DNA of 64,000 bases from Stenotrophomonas sp. UBA2124 (GCA_002329155.1 DCXY01000049.1:179205-243204), one strand, 5' to 3'. Positions 35,057 through 43,980 are shown, counted from the first letter of the stretch. Notes: generated from the sequence alone by a model not told the origin. Made by a program: numbers and translations.

Positions 35057-35725
35057 TCAGAAGTCCCTGTGCGATGCACTGGCCAGCATGGCCAGGTAGT
35101 CGGGGTCGAGAATTCGCCACTCACGCTGCTGGCCGCTCACACGCCCCGCACGCTGCCACTCGGCCAACAGCCGGCTCAGTGTTTCCGGGCGCACGCCAAG
35201 GCGGGCAGCCACCTGCCGTATCTGCAGTGGCAGGTGCACGCGGCAGGGCTCGTCGCTGCTGCGCAGCGACAGAAGATAGGCGGCAAGGCGCTGCGCGGTT
35301 GAACTGCCGGTGAGCCAATCCACCTCGTTGGTGAGCTGGTAGACCCGCTCGCCCATCCATTGCAGCATCCGCAGTGCAAACCCGGCATCGGCGCTGCAGG
35401 CCTGCCGCAGTGCCTGCCCTGGCAAGCGCAGCACCAGCAGCGTTCCCTGCGCCCGCGCACTCATGGGGTAGCGGCCATGCGGCATGAACATGGCCGCCTC
35501 AGCCACCAGCTGCCCGGGGCCGAATATCCGGTAGACACGCTCCTCGCCATCCTGGCCGGTGCGCAGCACTTCAACCCAGCCTTCAAGCACGAACATGCAG
35601 TGGTGCGCGGCATCGCCCTCGCGGAACAACCAACGCCCCGCAGCCAGCCGCCGCAATACCGCCGCTTCACACAGGGAGTGCGCGGTTGCAGGTTGCAGCT
35701 CACGGAACAAGGCGTGCTCAACCAT
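35057..35725 (-). CDS. Crp/Fnr-family regulator, DNR-like
   Basis: A 222-residue regulator. The cyclic-nucleotide-like domain starts HALFRELQPATAHSL and includes LFREGDAAHHCMFVLEGWVE. A long dimer helix precedes the HTH with RQVAARLGVRPETLSRLLAEW. The N-terminal cysteine cluster of Fnr/Anr is missing. Length and order match Dnr of Pseudomonas (227 residues), which senses NO through heme. The start at 35725 is preferred because codons further upstream (ATA, TCA, AAT, GGT) are atypical and carry a DNR-like box; starts at 35779 or 35785 are possible. It is divergent from the ABC/TonB cluster. Confidence 0.83.
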   Translation of the reverse strand: MVEHALFRELQPATAHSLCEAAVLRRLAAGRWLFREGDAAHHCMFVLEGWVEVLRTGQDGEERVYRIFGPGQLVAEAAMFMPHGRYPMSARAQGTLLVLRLPGQALRQACSADAGFALRMLQWMGERVYQLTNEVDWLTGSSTAQRLAAYLLSLRSSDEPCRVHLPLQIRQVAARLGVRPETLSRLLAEWQRAGRVSGQQREWRILDPDYLAMLASASHRDF

Positions 35726-35743
35726 CGCATCGGCACGTGCGAC

Positions 35744-35757
35744 TTGACCTATGTCAT
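35744..35757. promoter_or_regulatory. FNR/DNR-like box between regulator and importer genes
   Basis: TTGACCTATGTCAT is a TTGAC-N4-GTCAA dyad with one mismatch. It lies 34 nt before the ATG of the binding-protein gene (35792) and 18 nt before the preferred regulator start (35725), a position from which it could control both directions. Confidence 0.55.
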
Positions 35758-35791
35758 TTGAGAAGGGGCGTGTGGGCATGAACATGGCCAC

Positions 35792-36849
35792 ATGAGAATA
35801 CGTCTTATTCATAGCCTTGTATCGGCCTTGTTCGGCATTGCCGCCAGCGCACTTGTGCTTGCACTGGCGCTGGCCGGCTGTAGCCGCGTGCAGCCGGGCA
35901 CAGAGCACGCCACCCCGCCGGCACCGGCCTTCCAAGCCGCACTGCCTGCGCTGCGCCTGGCCGGGCCCCGGGCGCGGTGGTCAGCTTCCCCTTGATGCGC
36001 ATGGCCCAGACCGGCGTAACGGTGGGTCAGCAGCGGCACACGGCCAGCTTCCAGCTCTGGCAGAGCGCGGACCAGCTGCGGGTCATGCTTGCCCGTGATG
36101 AGCTGGACTACAGCGCGGTGCCAGCCAATCTGCCGGCCCTCATGTCCAACCGTGGCGAACCGGTACGCCTGCTCAACATCTCCGTCTGGGGCCTGCTCTG
36201 GCTGGTCAGCCGCGAGCCTGACGTACATGGTTTCTCCGACCTGCGCGGGCGCACCCTGCTTACCCCGTTCCGCCGTGACATGGGCGCGATCATGCTGCAG
36301 GAACTGTATGCCGCGCAGGGCATGCAGCCCGGCCACGACCTGCAGTTGCACCAATCCCGCGATGCGCTGGACGCGGTAAGCCTGATGCTGGCCGGCAAGG
36401 CCGACCACGCCGTGCTGCCCGAGCCCACCGCCTCGCTGCTGCTGTACCGCAGCCATCAGCAAGGCGGTGCACCGCTGTACCGGGTACAGAGCCTGCAGGC
36501 GGCCTGGGCACAGCAGTTCCCGCAGCAGCCGGAATTGCCGCAGGCGGGGGTGATGGCTGCCGCCTCCACGGCCGGGAACGTGGCCATGGACCAGGCCATC
36601 GTCAGTGCGTATGCGCAGGCCGCGCACTGGTGCAAGAGCACACCGCCGGCCTGTGCCGCGCTGGCCCAACAATACCTGCCGCACATGCCGCTGCCGGCAC
36701 TGGAGGAGTCCATCCGGGTTACGCGCCTTGATGGCCTGCCTGCCGCGCAGGTACGCCCGCAACTGGAGGCGCTGTACCAGCTGATTCTCGACGGCCAGCC
36801 CGAAACCATTGGTGGCCGCCTGCCAGCTGCGGCGGTCTACGGCCCATGA
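35792..36849 (+). pseudogene. ABC transporter substrate-binding lipoprotein, frameshifted
   Basis: The frame from ATG 35792 gives a lipoprotein signal peptide (LVLALALAGC) and runs to LRLAGP, then reads nonsense to a stop near 35996. The frame resumed from about 35971 encodes AVVSFPLMRMAQTGVTVGQQ and continues for 290 residues as a NitT/TauT-like binding protein. Restoring one C to the CCCC run at 35966-35969 joins the two as LRLAGPPGAVVSFPLMRM. So the gene is broken by a 1-nt deletion, or this is a sequencing error or a slippage site. The last codons overlap the permease start (ATGA), so the operon is otherwise intact. Confidence 0.85.
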
Positions 36850-37646
36850 CCACGCACGCACCCTCGCCACGCGAACTGCTGCTGTGGTCGGCACTGGGCC
36901 TGCTTGCCATCGGTGTGGCGTGGCAGCTCACCGCGCAGCGGCTCGGGCCATTGCTGATGGCCACCCCGGCACAGACCTGCCACGCACTGGTGGAACTGGT
37001 GGGCAGTGCGGCTTTCCTGCACCACGCCCGTACCAGCCTGCTGCGGGTGGCATGCGGTGTTGGGCTGGGCATCGTGCTCGGCCTGCTGCTTGGCCTGCTC
37101 GCCGGCCACCACCCCCGCCTGCGCGCCGCGCTTGAACCCCTGCGCTGGGTGCTGATGTCGGTACCGGGCGTGATCGTGGTGGTGCTGGCAATGCTCTGGT
37201 TCGGCATGGGCACACCGATGGTGGTGTTCATCGGCGTGGCGCTGCTCGCACCCGGCGTATACGTGCACACGCTCAAAGGGCTGCTGCTGGTTGACCCGGC
37301 GCTGCTGGAAATGGCGCGCGTCTATCGCTTCGGCATCTGGCGCCGGCTGCACCATGTCGTGCTGCCCACACTGGCGCCGCCGCTGTGCGCGGCGCTGCTG
37401 GTATCCACCGCCGGCGGTGTGCGGCTGGTGGTGATGGCCGAGGTCATCGGCGCAATGGACGGCGCCGGCTTTGCACTGGCCAATGCCCGCAGCACCTTCG
37501 ACAGCGGCCAGCTGTATGCCTGGGTGGTGCTGGTCCTTGCGCTGGTGGCACTGCTGGAACTGGGCCTGCTGCGGCCGTTGCAGCGCCGGCTTGCCCGCTG
37601 GCAGGACGACGCGCCGGCGCCAGGCACGGGGGCCACCCATGCTTGA
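36846..37646 (+). CDS. ABC transporter permease, NitT/TauT (SsuC-like) type
   Basis: A 266-residue inner-membrane permease with about six helices. The cytoplasmic EAA loop that contacts the ATPase is EMARVYRFGIWRRLHHVVLP. The family (COG0600) imports nitrate, sulfonates, taurine or pyrimidine/thiamine precursors, but the present substrate is not evident. It overlaps the binding-protein gene by 4 nt and the ATPase gene by 8 nt. Confidence 0.9.
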   Translation: MTTHAPSPRELLLWSALGLLAIGVAWQLTAQRLGPLLMATPAQTCHALVELVGSAAFLHHARTSLLRVACGVGLGIVLGLLLGLLAGHHPRLRAALEPLRWVLMSVPGVIVVVLAMLWFGMGTPMVVFIGVALLAPGVYVHTLKGLLLVDPALLEMARVYRFGIWRRLHHVVLPTLAPPLCAALLVSTAGGVRLVVMAEVIGAMDGAGFALANARSTFDSGQLYAWVVLVLALVALLELGLLRPLQRRLARWQDDAPAPGTGATHA

Positions 37647-38340
37647 GCTCAAAGGCGTGGTACTGAAGCGCGGCGAACAGCGCGTGCTGGATGGGGTTGA
37701 GCTGCGCATCGCGCCGGGTGAGCGCGTTGGGCTGGTTGGCCCCAGCGGCACCGGCAAGAGCAGCCTGTTGAAACTGGTGGCCGGCCTGCTTGAACCCACC
37801 TCGGGCCACTGCATCAACCAGTTCGCGCGCACCACCATGGCCTTCCAGGAGCCACGGTTGCTGCCATGGCGCAATGTGCGCGAAAACCTGTGCATTCCCC
37901 TGCAGGCAGCCGGCCAGCAACGCGCTGCTGCCGAGCGCACTGCCAACCAATGGCTGCAACGCATGGGCCTGGCCAGCCGCGCCGATGCCTGGCCGCGGCA
38001 GCTCTCCGGCGGCATGGCGCAACGGGTTGCGCTTGCGCGTGCATTCGCCACGGCGCCGGGGCTGCTGCTTCTGGATGAACCCTTCGCCGCGCTCGACCCT
38101 GCCCTGCGCCGCGAACTGGGCGCGCTCTGCGATGCCGAACTGGCCCGCACCGGCGCCGCATTGCTGTGCGTCAGCCACCACCCGCAGGAGCTGGCCGAGC
38201 GCGTGCACCGCTGCCTGCTGCTGCAACACGGGCGCCTGCTGCCCTATCCCCTGCCCCGGCCCGCCATGCCAGCTGCCAGCCCCCTTACTCCCGCCATGTT
38301 CCCCGGGTGCACTGCATTGCAGAGGTCGAGTGCGTCATGA
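37639..38340 (+). CDS. ABC transporter ATP-binding protein
   Basis: A 233-residue ATPase: Walker A GPSGTGKSSL, Q-loop FQEPRLLPW, signature LSGGMAQRVALARA, Walker B LLLLDEPFAAL and switch His in CVSHHPQEL. FQEPRLLPW is usual for NitT/TauT-type systems. The last 35 residues form a Pro-rich tail not needed for the fold. Coupled to the permease (8-nt overlap) and to the next membrane protein (ATGA). Confidence 0.93.
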   Translation: MLELKGVVLKRGEQRVLDGVELRIAPGERVGLVGPSGTGKSSLLKLVAGLLEPTSGHCINQFARTTMAFQEPRLLPWRNVRENLCIPLQAAGQQRAAAERTANQWLQRMGLASRADAWPRQLSGGMAQRVALARAFATAPGLLLLDEPFAALDPALRRELGALCDAELARTGAALLCVSHHPQELAERVHRCLLLQHGRLLPYPLPRPAMPAASPLTPAMFPGCTALQRSSAS

Positions 38341-38780
38341 GCAACTACGCCATCTTCAACATCCTGCATCTGTTTGCCGCCTTCATCTTTGTCGGCACGG
38401 TCTTCTTCGAGGTGCTCATTCTTGAGGCCGTGCGCAAACGGGTGCCGCGCAACGTGATGCACCAGCTGGAAACCGGCATAGGCGCCCGCGCACGCGAACT
38501 GATGCCATGGGTGCTGGCAACCCTGTATGCCAGCGGGCTGGGCATGGCGTGGCGTTACCGCGAGCTGCTCGCGCATCCGCTTCAGAACAGCTTCGGCCTG
38601 CTGCTGACAATCAAGATCGGCCTGGCCCTGAGCGTGTTCGGCCACTTCCTCTATGCCATGCACCTGCGCCGCAGGGGCCGGCTGGCATCCACCGCATTCA
38701 AGCGTATCCACCTGAGTGTTTTCAGCCACATGGTCGGCATCGTGCTGCTGGCCAAGTTGATGTTCCACCTCGGTTGGTGA
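38337..38780 (+). CDS. Four-helix membrane protein (CopD/HemJ-like, unknown function)
   Basis: A 147-residue protein with four hydrophobic helices. Histidines sit at membrane borders: NILHLFAAFIF, FGHFLYAMH and RIHLSVFSHMVGI. Such a pattern could hold a b-type heme or metal, as in CopD- or HemJ-like proteins, but this is inference. It overlaps the ATPase stop (ATGA) and lies 30 nt before the TonB-dependent receptor gene, so it is probably part of the same uptake operon. Confidence 0.75.
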   Translation: MSNYAIFNILHLFAAFIFVGTVFFEVLILEAVRKRVPRNVMHQLETGIGARARELMPWVLATLYASGLGMAWRYRELLAHPLQNSFGLLLTIKIGLALSVFGHFLYAMHLRRRGRLASTAFKRIHLSVFSHMVGIVLLAKLMFHLGW

Positions 38781-38810
38781 CTCCGTTCCTCCGCCCCCAC
38801 AGGCACCGCA

Positions 38811-40922
38811 ATGACAGTACGTCTCTGTTCCCTTCCACTGGCCATATGCACTGCACTGGCCTGCCCGCCCGCCTTTGCCGACGCCAGCGATGCCGTCGAT
38901 CTGGACCGCATCACCGTGCTTGGGCGCAGGGATACCACTCCCGTGGCGCCCAACCTGGCCAGCGAGCATGCACGCCTGCAGCGCGTGCCCGGTGGCACCA
39001 ACCTGATCGAGCTGCGCGGGGCCGGCCGCCAGGCCACCCTGCGTGATGCACTGGAGCACCAGCCGGGCATCGTGCTGCAGGAATTCTTTGGCGGCATCGA
39101 CCAGCCCAGGCTCAACATCCGTGGCTCCGGCATCCAGAGCAACCCGGTGAACCGTGGCGTGTTGCTGCTGCAGGACGGCATTCCGCTCAACGAGGCTGAT
39201 GGCTCTTTCGTCATCGGCCTGCTGGAGCAACGCAATGCCGCCTTCATCAGCGCCCGCCGTGGCGCCAACGCACTCAACCCCGGCGCCACCACGCTGGGCG
39301 GTGAAGTTGATTTCTTCAGCCTCAATGGTGCCGACGAACGCGGCCGGCTGCGCCTTGAAGGCGGCAGTGACGGGCGCCAGGGCGGGCAGTTGGCCTGGGG
39401 CGGCAGCAATGAACATGGCGACTGGTGGCTGGGCAGCAGCCACGACCAGTACGACGGCTACCGCCGCCATGCCGATGGCGAGCGTGACGCCATCCACTTC
39501 AACAGCGGCTGGCGCGGCAGCGGGACTTTCAGCAACCGCACCTGGGCATCATGGACCGACCTGTTCTTCCATATTCCCAACGTGGTGCCCAAGGCCCGCA
39601 TCCACACCGACCCGCGCGGCGTGATGGGCGATGACAACACCCCGCAGGACAGGATGGCCAACGTCTACCTGCGCAACCCGCTGCGCGATACCCGGCAACT
39701 GCGCCTGGCCAATGCATCGGAATGGGGTGCCGACGACTCCCGCCACACGCTGGGCCTGTGGTGGCAGCGCACCGATGATCTGTTCAAGAACCCGACCGTG
39801 CACAACGTCAGCGATTCGGACACCTGGGGCACGCAATACCAATGGCAGGTGGCGCAGGGCAACTGGGATTACCGGCTGGCTGCGGCCTACACCTCCGGCG
39901 ACACCAAGCGTGACTTCTACGCCAACAACCCGGCCAATGGCACCCGCCTGCAGCGTTTCGGCCATTACGACCTGGACGCCTCCAGCCTTGACCTGGTTGC
40001 AGCACTGGGCTGGCAGGCAACATCGAGCCTGCACCTGCTGGCCGAAAGCAAATGGAGCCGTGCCGAACGCAACGCCACCGACCGCACCGGTGGACGTGGT
40101 CTTGACCAACGCTATACCCACGCCAGCCCACGCATCGGCGCGGCCTGGCAGCCGGCTGCGCAGCTGCGCCTTTTCGCAAACCTCAGCCGCAGCAATGAAG
40201 TACCCACCTGGTGGGAGATTGCCGCCGCCGAAGCCCCGGCCAACAACCCGGCCGCAGCGCGGGCGCAGTTGTTGCCGCTGCGCGTGCAGACCGCCGATAC
40301 CATCGAACTCGGCGCCAACGGCCACATCGGCAATAGCGGTGGCAATGGCATGAACTGGAGCCTGGTGGCATACCGCAGCAAGGCTGATGACGAGCTGATG
40401 TCGATGGTTGATGACACCGGCAGCCGCACCGGCACCTGGAACTACACCGCCGGCACCACCCACCAGGGCGTGGAAGCCGGTGTGGATGGCCGCCTGGCCC
40501 TGACCTACAGCAGCACGCTGGACTACCGCCTGGCTTGGACGTGGAGCGATTTCACCTTCGACGGCGGTCAGTTTGCCGGCAACCAGATTGCCGGCGTGCC
40601 CGAACACCTGCTCAGCGCCGAGGTCATGTGGGGCAGCGGTGGCTGGCGCCTTGGCCCGAACGCACGCTGGCTGCCGCGCGACACCCCCACCGACCACGCA
40701 AACACCCGCGAGGTGTACCAGGATGGCTACGCACTGCTCGGCTTCCGCATTGATTACACCGCCGCTGACGGCCGCTGGACCGCATTCCTGCATGCCGACA
40801 ACCTCACCGATCGCCGCTATGCCAGCAGTTACGTGATACGCAACCAGGGCACGCTGGCGCAACCCGGCTTCCTGCCCGGCGTGGGCCGCAGCGGCAGCGT
40901 GGGCTTCACATGGCGGTTCTGA
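38811..40922 (+). CDS. TonB-dependent outer-membrane receptor
   Basis: A 703-residue receptor with signal peptide (ICTALACPPAFADA), a TonB-box-like LDRITVLGR, a plug domain (QPGIVLQEFFGGIDQPRLNI to NRGVLLLQDGIPLN) and a 22-strand barrel ending GFTWRF with the terminal Phe needed for outer-membrane insertion. It lacks an STN signalling domain. The plug resembles those of FecA/copper-type receptors, but the ligand is unknown. The position after the ABC importer suggests one substrate passes through both. AGGCACC precedes the ATG. Confidence 0.9.
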   Translation: MTVRLCSLPLAICTALACPPAFADASDAVDLDRITVLGRRDTTPVAPNLASEHARLQRVPGGTNLIELRGAGRQATLRDALEHQPGIVLQEFFGGIDQPRLNIRGSGIQSNPVNRGVLLLQDGIPLNEADGSFVIGLLEQRNAAFISARRGANALNPGATTLGGEVDFFSLNGADERGRLRLEGGSDGRQGGQLAWGGSNEHGDWWLGSSHDQYDGYRRHADGERDAIHFNSGWRGSGTFSNRTWASWTDLFFHIPNVVPKARIHTDPRGVMGDDNTPQDRMANVYLRNPLRDTRQLRLANASEWGADDSRHTLGLWWQRTDDLFKNPTVHNVSDSDTWGTQYQWQVAQGNWDYRLAAAYTSGDTKRDFYANNPANGTRLQRFGHYDLDASSLDLVAALGWQATSSLHLLAESKWSRAERNATDRTGGRGLDQRYTHASPRIGAAWQPAAQLRLFANLSRSNEVPTWWEIAAAEAPANNPAAARAQLLPLRVQTADTIELGANGHIGNSGGNGMNWSLVAYRSKADDELMSMVDDTGSRTGTWNYTAGTTHQGVEAGVDGRLALTYSSTLDYRLAWTWSDFTFDGGQFAGNQIAGVPEHLLSAEVMWGSGGWRLGPNARWLPRDTPTDHANTREVYQDGYALLGFRIDYTAADGRWTAFLHADNLTDRRYASSYVIRNQGTLAQPGFLPGVGRSGSVGFTWRF

Positions 40923-41031
40923 ACACAGCGTCCGTGCCCGGGTGCCAGCACGCACTGCGGGCTACCGCTCATGACCGTGGCAACACCATGGCAACGGCAA
41001 CAACACGACCCCGGCAACAAGGAGAACCGCA

Positions 41032-41448
41032 ATGAACCTGCACCCGGCCCTGCTACTGGCCTCCATGGCGGCAACGGCGCTGCTGCCTGTCGCCACCCAG
41101 GCGGCAACGCCTGTCCCAGCTCCGGCGCCCGTACCACGGCTCGCCGACCTCGTACCACTTGGCGATCTGACGGGCGAACGCCGGGTGACGCCCATAGGCC
41201 AGTACGCCGCCACCCGCCTGATGCAAGTGCAGCTGAAGGCCGGCACCCGCATGCCAGCGCATTCGGCACCCGAGCGGGTGCTGGTGGTGGTATTGGCTGG
41301 CCGTGGCAGCTTCGGTTTCGGCACTGAGCAGGTTGCCCTGCATGAGCGTCAGGTGCTGCATATGGCACCGGGCGAGGAGCACGCCGTCAGTGCGGAAACC
41401 GATCTGGACCTGCTGCTGGTCCGCATTGACGAAACCACACCCGGCTGA
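41032..41448 (+). CDS. Periplasmic cupin-domain protein
   Basis: A 138-residue exported protein: signal peptide (LLLASMAATALLPVATQAA), then a single cupin barrel with MPAHSAPERVLVVVLAGRGS and LHERQVLHMAPGEEHAVSAE. The expected metal ligands are partly conserved (His in MPAHSAPE, His in GEEHAV). The strong ribosome site AAGGAGAA supports the start. It follows the TonB receptor on the same strand after 109 nt. Its role is unknown; metal or small-ligand binding is possible. Confidence 0.85.
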   Translation: MNLHPALLLASMAATALLPVATQAATPVPAPAPVPRLADLVPLGDLTGERRVTPIGQYAATRLMQVQLKAGTRMPAHSAPERVLVVVLAGRGSFGFGTEQVALHERQVLHMAPGEEHAVSAETDLDLLLVRIDETTPG

Positions 41449-41528
41449 GCCCACGCCTGCCAGCCCCGCCTGCATGGCGGGCGGGGCTGGCAGCAACCGT
41501 TACGAAGTATGTGTGGCCGCGTGATGGT

Positions 41529-41834
41529 TCAGCCGCAGCTGCCGCCGCCGCAACCGCAGGCGGTTTCTTCTTCCACTGCACCACCCACCACCGCAAAGTC
41601 GATCACGATGGCGCCGGGTTCGCGCTGCACATACTGGATGCTCAACAGGTCGCCATAACGCTCGCCCAGCTGCGCGAGCAACGGCAGCGGATCGTGGTCG
41701 TTGACGAAGCGCATGGCTTCGCCGGGGCGCAGTGCCTCGATGGCACCAAAGATGGCTGCATGGCGGAAACGCTTGCTGATGCCGCGCGCGTCGAACGGAT
41801 AGGCCTGCAGTGCAAAGGATTGGGTCTGGTTCAT
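41529..41834 (-). CDS. DUF2249-domain protein with Cys-rich tail
   Basis: A 101-residue cytoplasmic protein. The DUF2249 pattern is visible in AYPFDARGISKRFRHA, LRPGEAMRFVNDHDPLPLL and YVQREPGAIVIDFAV. The C-terminus CGCGGGSCG could bind a metal. DUF2249 proteins are commonly encoded beside NO-responsive and denitrification genes. It lies 35 nt after the small periplasmic protein gene on the same strand, behind the FNR/DNR box at 42416. Confidence 0.83.
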   Translation of the reverse strand: MNQTQSFALQAYPFDARGISKRFRHAAIFGAIEALRPGEAMRFVNDHDPLPLLAQLGERYGDLLSIQYVQREPGAIVIDFAVVGGAVEEETACGCGGGSCG

Positions 41835-41869
41835 GGACGTGTTGAAACTCTGGAGATCAATGGGCGTGC

Positions 41870-42361
41870 TTAGCGAAGTACAGGCTTGCCGGGCGCCTCG
41901 GACGGCAAGGAGAAACCGGGGTCATCGAACTGCTGCGCATACTCGGCCAGCGCCCGGCGCATGGCTGCGACCAGCTCACGCTTGCCCGGGTCGGCCTGCA
42001 GTGAGGCGGCGTTGTCCATCAACGGCGCGATGATTTCGTGCAACGCGGCATCGGCATCGGCCGGCAGGCGGCAGCTGACGATGATCTGGCGCACATGCGC
42101 CTGGATCTGCCCAGCCACTTCCGCGGCCTGCGCGGGCGTCATCTGGCCCTGCTTATGGCGGCGCAGGGCGTCAACTTCAGTGGCGATATCCCGCATGCCC
42201 TTGCGCAACGGCGCATCGGTGGCCCATCCCCTGGCGGGCGCATGGCTCGTTGCCGACGCGGGATGCCGCGGGGTATGTTCGGCATGCTGTGCCGACCAGG
42301 CGGGCGCTGCCACGGACGACAACGCCACGGACAGGGCAAACGCCATCAGACAGGTGCGCAT
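41870..42361 (-). CDS. Small periplasmic helical protein (unknown function)
   Basis: A 163-residue protein with a signal peptide (FALSVALSSVAAPAWSAQH), a His-rich linker and a mostly helical domain (PLRKGMRDIATEVDALRRHK, then VAGQIQAHVRQIIVSC). I do not recognise a characterised family; the layout recalls small periplasmic proteins of denitrification loci. The start at 42361 gives a proper signal peptide; the frame upstream runs through the FNR/DNR box and is not coding. It is first of a two-gene unit with the DUF2249 protein. Confidence 0.75.
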   Translation of the reverse strand: MRTCLMAFALSVALSSVAAPAWSAQHAEHTPRHPASATSHAPARGWATDAPLRKGMRDIATEVDALRRHKQGQMTPAQAAEVAGQIQAHVRQIIVSCRLPADADAALHEIIAPLMDNAASLQADPGKRELVAAMRRALAEYAQQFDDPGFSLPSEAPGKPVLR

Positions 42362-42415
42362 GGGGCTGCTCGCGATTGGATGGCCAAAGGCTAGGAGCCG
42401 GTGACAGGCAGCGTC

Positions 42416-42429
42416 TTGATGTATATCAA
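42416..42429 (-). promoter_or_regulatory. Perfect FNR/DNR box upstream of the DUF2249 unit
   Basis: TTGATGTATATCAA is a full 14-bp palindrome of the TTGAT-N4-ATCAA class. Its centre (42422.5) predicts a class II start near 42381, about 20 nt before the ATG at 42361. On the other side the nearest gene is convergent, so only the minus-strand unit is a plausible target. 42430-42594 holds nothing recognisable. Confidence 0.82.
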
Positions 42430-42595
42430 GAACGGCCATGGCTCAGGGAACCCACTCTGCCCGGCCCGCCGTGGAATACCTTCATCCCATGTGATTGGTG
42501 CGGCCGCTGCCATGGGTACGCCACGCCGCTGGGATGCCGCGCAGCGCAGCAACGGTGCCGCCCGGTCGCACTTGTTCAAGACACGCTCAATCAAG

Positions 42596-42626
42596 AAAAA
42601 AGGCGCGCCCGCGGGCGCGCCTTTTC
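42596..42626 (-). terminator. Terminator of the TonB/thioredoxin/M16 operon
   Basis: A 22-bp perfect palindrome at 42601-42622 (AGGCGCGCCCG and its complement) is flanked on the minus strand by a T-run (A5 at 42596-42600 on the plus strand). It lies 23 nt past the stop of the last M16 peptidase gene. Four T on the plus side may make it work in both directions. Confidence 0.88.
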
Positions 42627-42648
42627 CGTGGTGACAGCCGCCCGCAAC

Positions 42649-43980
42649 TCAGGGTTTGCTGAAACTACCCGCCTTTACCAGCACCATCTTCGATGGATCA
42701 ACATGCTCGCGGATGGCAGCATTCACCTGCTCCAGGGTCAAGGCTTCAATCTCGCCGGGGTGGGCATCCAGCCATGCCAGCTCCTGCCCACGCACGACGG
42801 TCATCAGCAGTGCCTCGGCCATGCCCTCGGTGGTGCCCATGCGCAGCTGGAAACGACCAACCAGTGCCTGCTTGCGCGCATCCAGCTCTTCGGCGGCAAC
42901 GCCTTCCCGAGCCCAGAGGCCCAGCTCACGCTGCGCGCTGGTCACGCCCTTGTCCAGCAGTTCCGGGGCGAAGGTGGCCTGCATCATGAAGCCCCCGTCC
43001 ACCAAGTCATCCCCAAACAGGTTTGCGCCAATCCCGTAGGTAAGCCCTTCCCTGTCACGCACCGCGGACATCAGGCGCCCGGTGAACCCCGAGCCCAGAA
43101 TGCTCACGCCCACCTGCAACGGCAGATAGCCCGGGTCGGCGCGGCGAAGGCCTGTGGCCTGGCCCCACAGCACGCTTACCGACGCCTTGTCCTTCATGGG
43201 CACATCAATGCTGCGCGCCTGTGCGGCCGGGGACTTCGGCGCGTTGCGCATGAAGTCCACACCGCCACTCCAGCCTTCCACCGCACGCACCACCGCCGCG
43301 CGTGAGCTGGCAAGGTCGACATCGCCGGTGAACACCAGGGTCATGTGCGCCGGCCCGTAGTAGCGGGCATGGAATGCCTTGACCTGCTCCAGCGTCACCG
43401 TATCCACGGCCTTGAGCAATGCCTCGCGCGGCACCGAGGCGTTCGGGCTGTCCTTGGCAAACATCTGCTCGGTCAACATGTCCCAGGCGCGGGTATCGGT
43501 GTCGTCGGTACCCTGGCGCAGCATTGCGCCAAGCTGCGCCTTGGCCTTCTCGAACTCGCCCGGGTCGAACGCGGGCATGCGCAGCTGCTCGGCCAGCAGC
43601 CCCACCACCGCCGGCATATCCTGCTTCAGGCTCTTGCCATAGACGGTGACGGCGCCATCGTTCGAGCTGATCGAACTCCTTGCCCCCAGCGCGGACAGCA
43701 TGTCGGCAATCTGGTACTTGTCATGCCGGGTGCTGCCCCGCTGCACCATCATGGAGGCAAGCGCGGCCACGGCCGGGTTATCGTTCCGGCTGGCCACCAC
43801 CGCATCGCCCAGCGGCATCGCGCCCAGTACGGTGACCACGTCCTTCACGTCCATCGGGTAGACCACCACATCCACCGGGCCCACCTTTGCACGCTGCACC
43901 TTGTCGGCTACACCGGCGTGCGCCATCGGCACCAGCGCGCACAGGCCCATGACCGCTGCCAATGCAAACAAACGACTCAT
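42649..43980 (-). CDS. M16B peptidase-like protein, inactive partner subunit
   Basis: A 443-residue exported protein (signal peptide LFALAAVMGLCALVPMAHA) with two M16 half-domains. The zinc-site HxxEH is missing; the corresponding helix reads NPAVAALASMMVQRGSTRH. The substrate-contacting Arg/Tyr region near the end (GFTGRLMSAVRDREGLTYGI) is intact. This is the profile of the non-catalytic subunit in heterodimeric M16B proteases. Its start overlaps or closely follows the stop of the active peptidase gene; 43980 is chosen for its ribosome site (GAGGGCGG), 43995 being possible. Confidence 0.9.
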   Translation of the reverse strand: MSRLFALAAVMGLCALVPMAHAGVADKVQRAKVGPVDVVVYPMDVKDVVTVLGAMPLGDAVVASRNDNPAVAALASMMVQRGSTRHDKYQIADMLSALGARSSISSNDGAVTVYGKSLKQDMPAVVGLLAEQLRMPAFDPGEFEKAKAQLGAMLRQGTDDTDTRAWDMLTEQMFAKDSPNASVPREALLKAVDTVTLEQVKAFHARYYGPAHMTLVFTGDVDLASSRAAVVRAVEGWSGGVDFMRNAPKSPAAQARSIDVPMKDKASVSVLWGQATGLRRADPGYLPLQVGVSILGSGFTGRLMSAVRDREGLTYGIGANLFGDDLVDGGFMMQATFAPELLDKGVTSAQRELGLWAREGVAAEELDARKQALVGRFQLRMGTTEGMAEALLMTVVRGQELAWLDAHPGEIEALTLEQVNAAIREHVDPSKMVLVKAGSFSKP

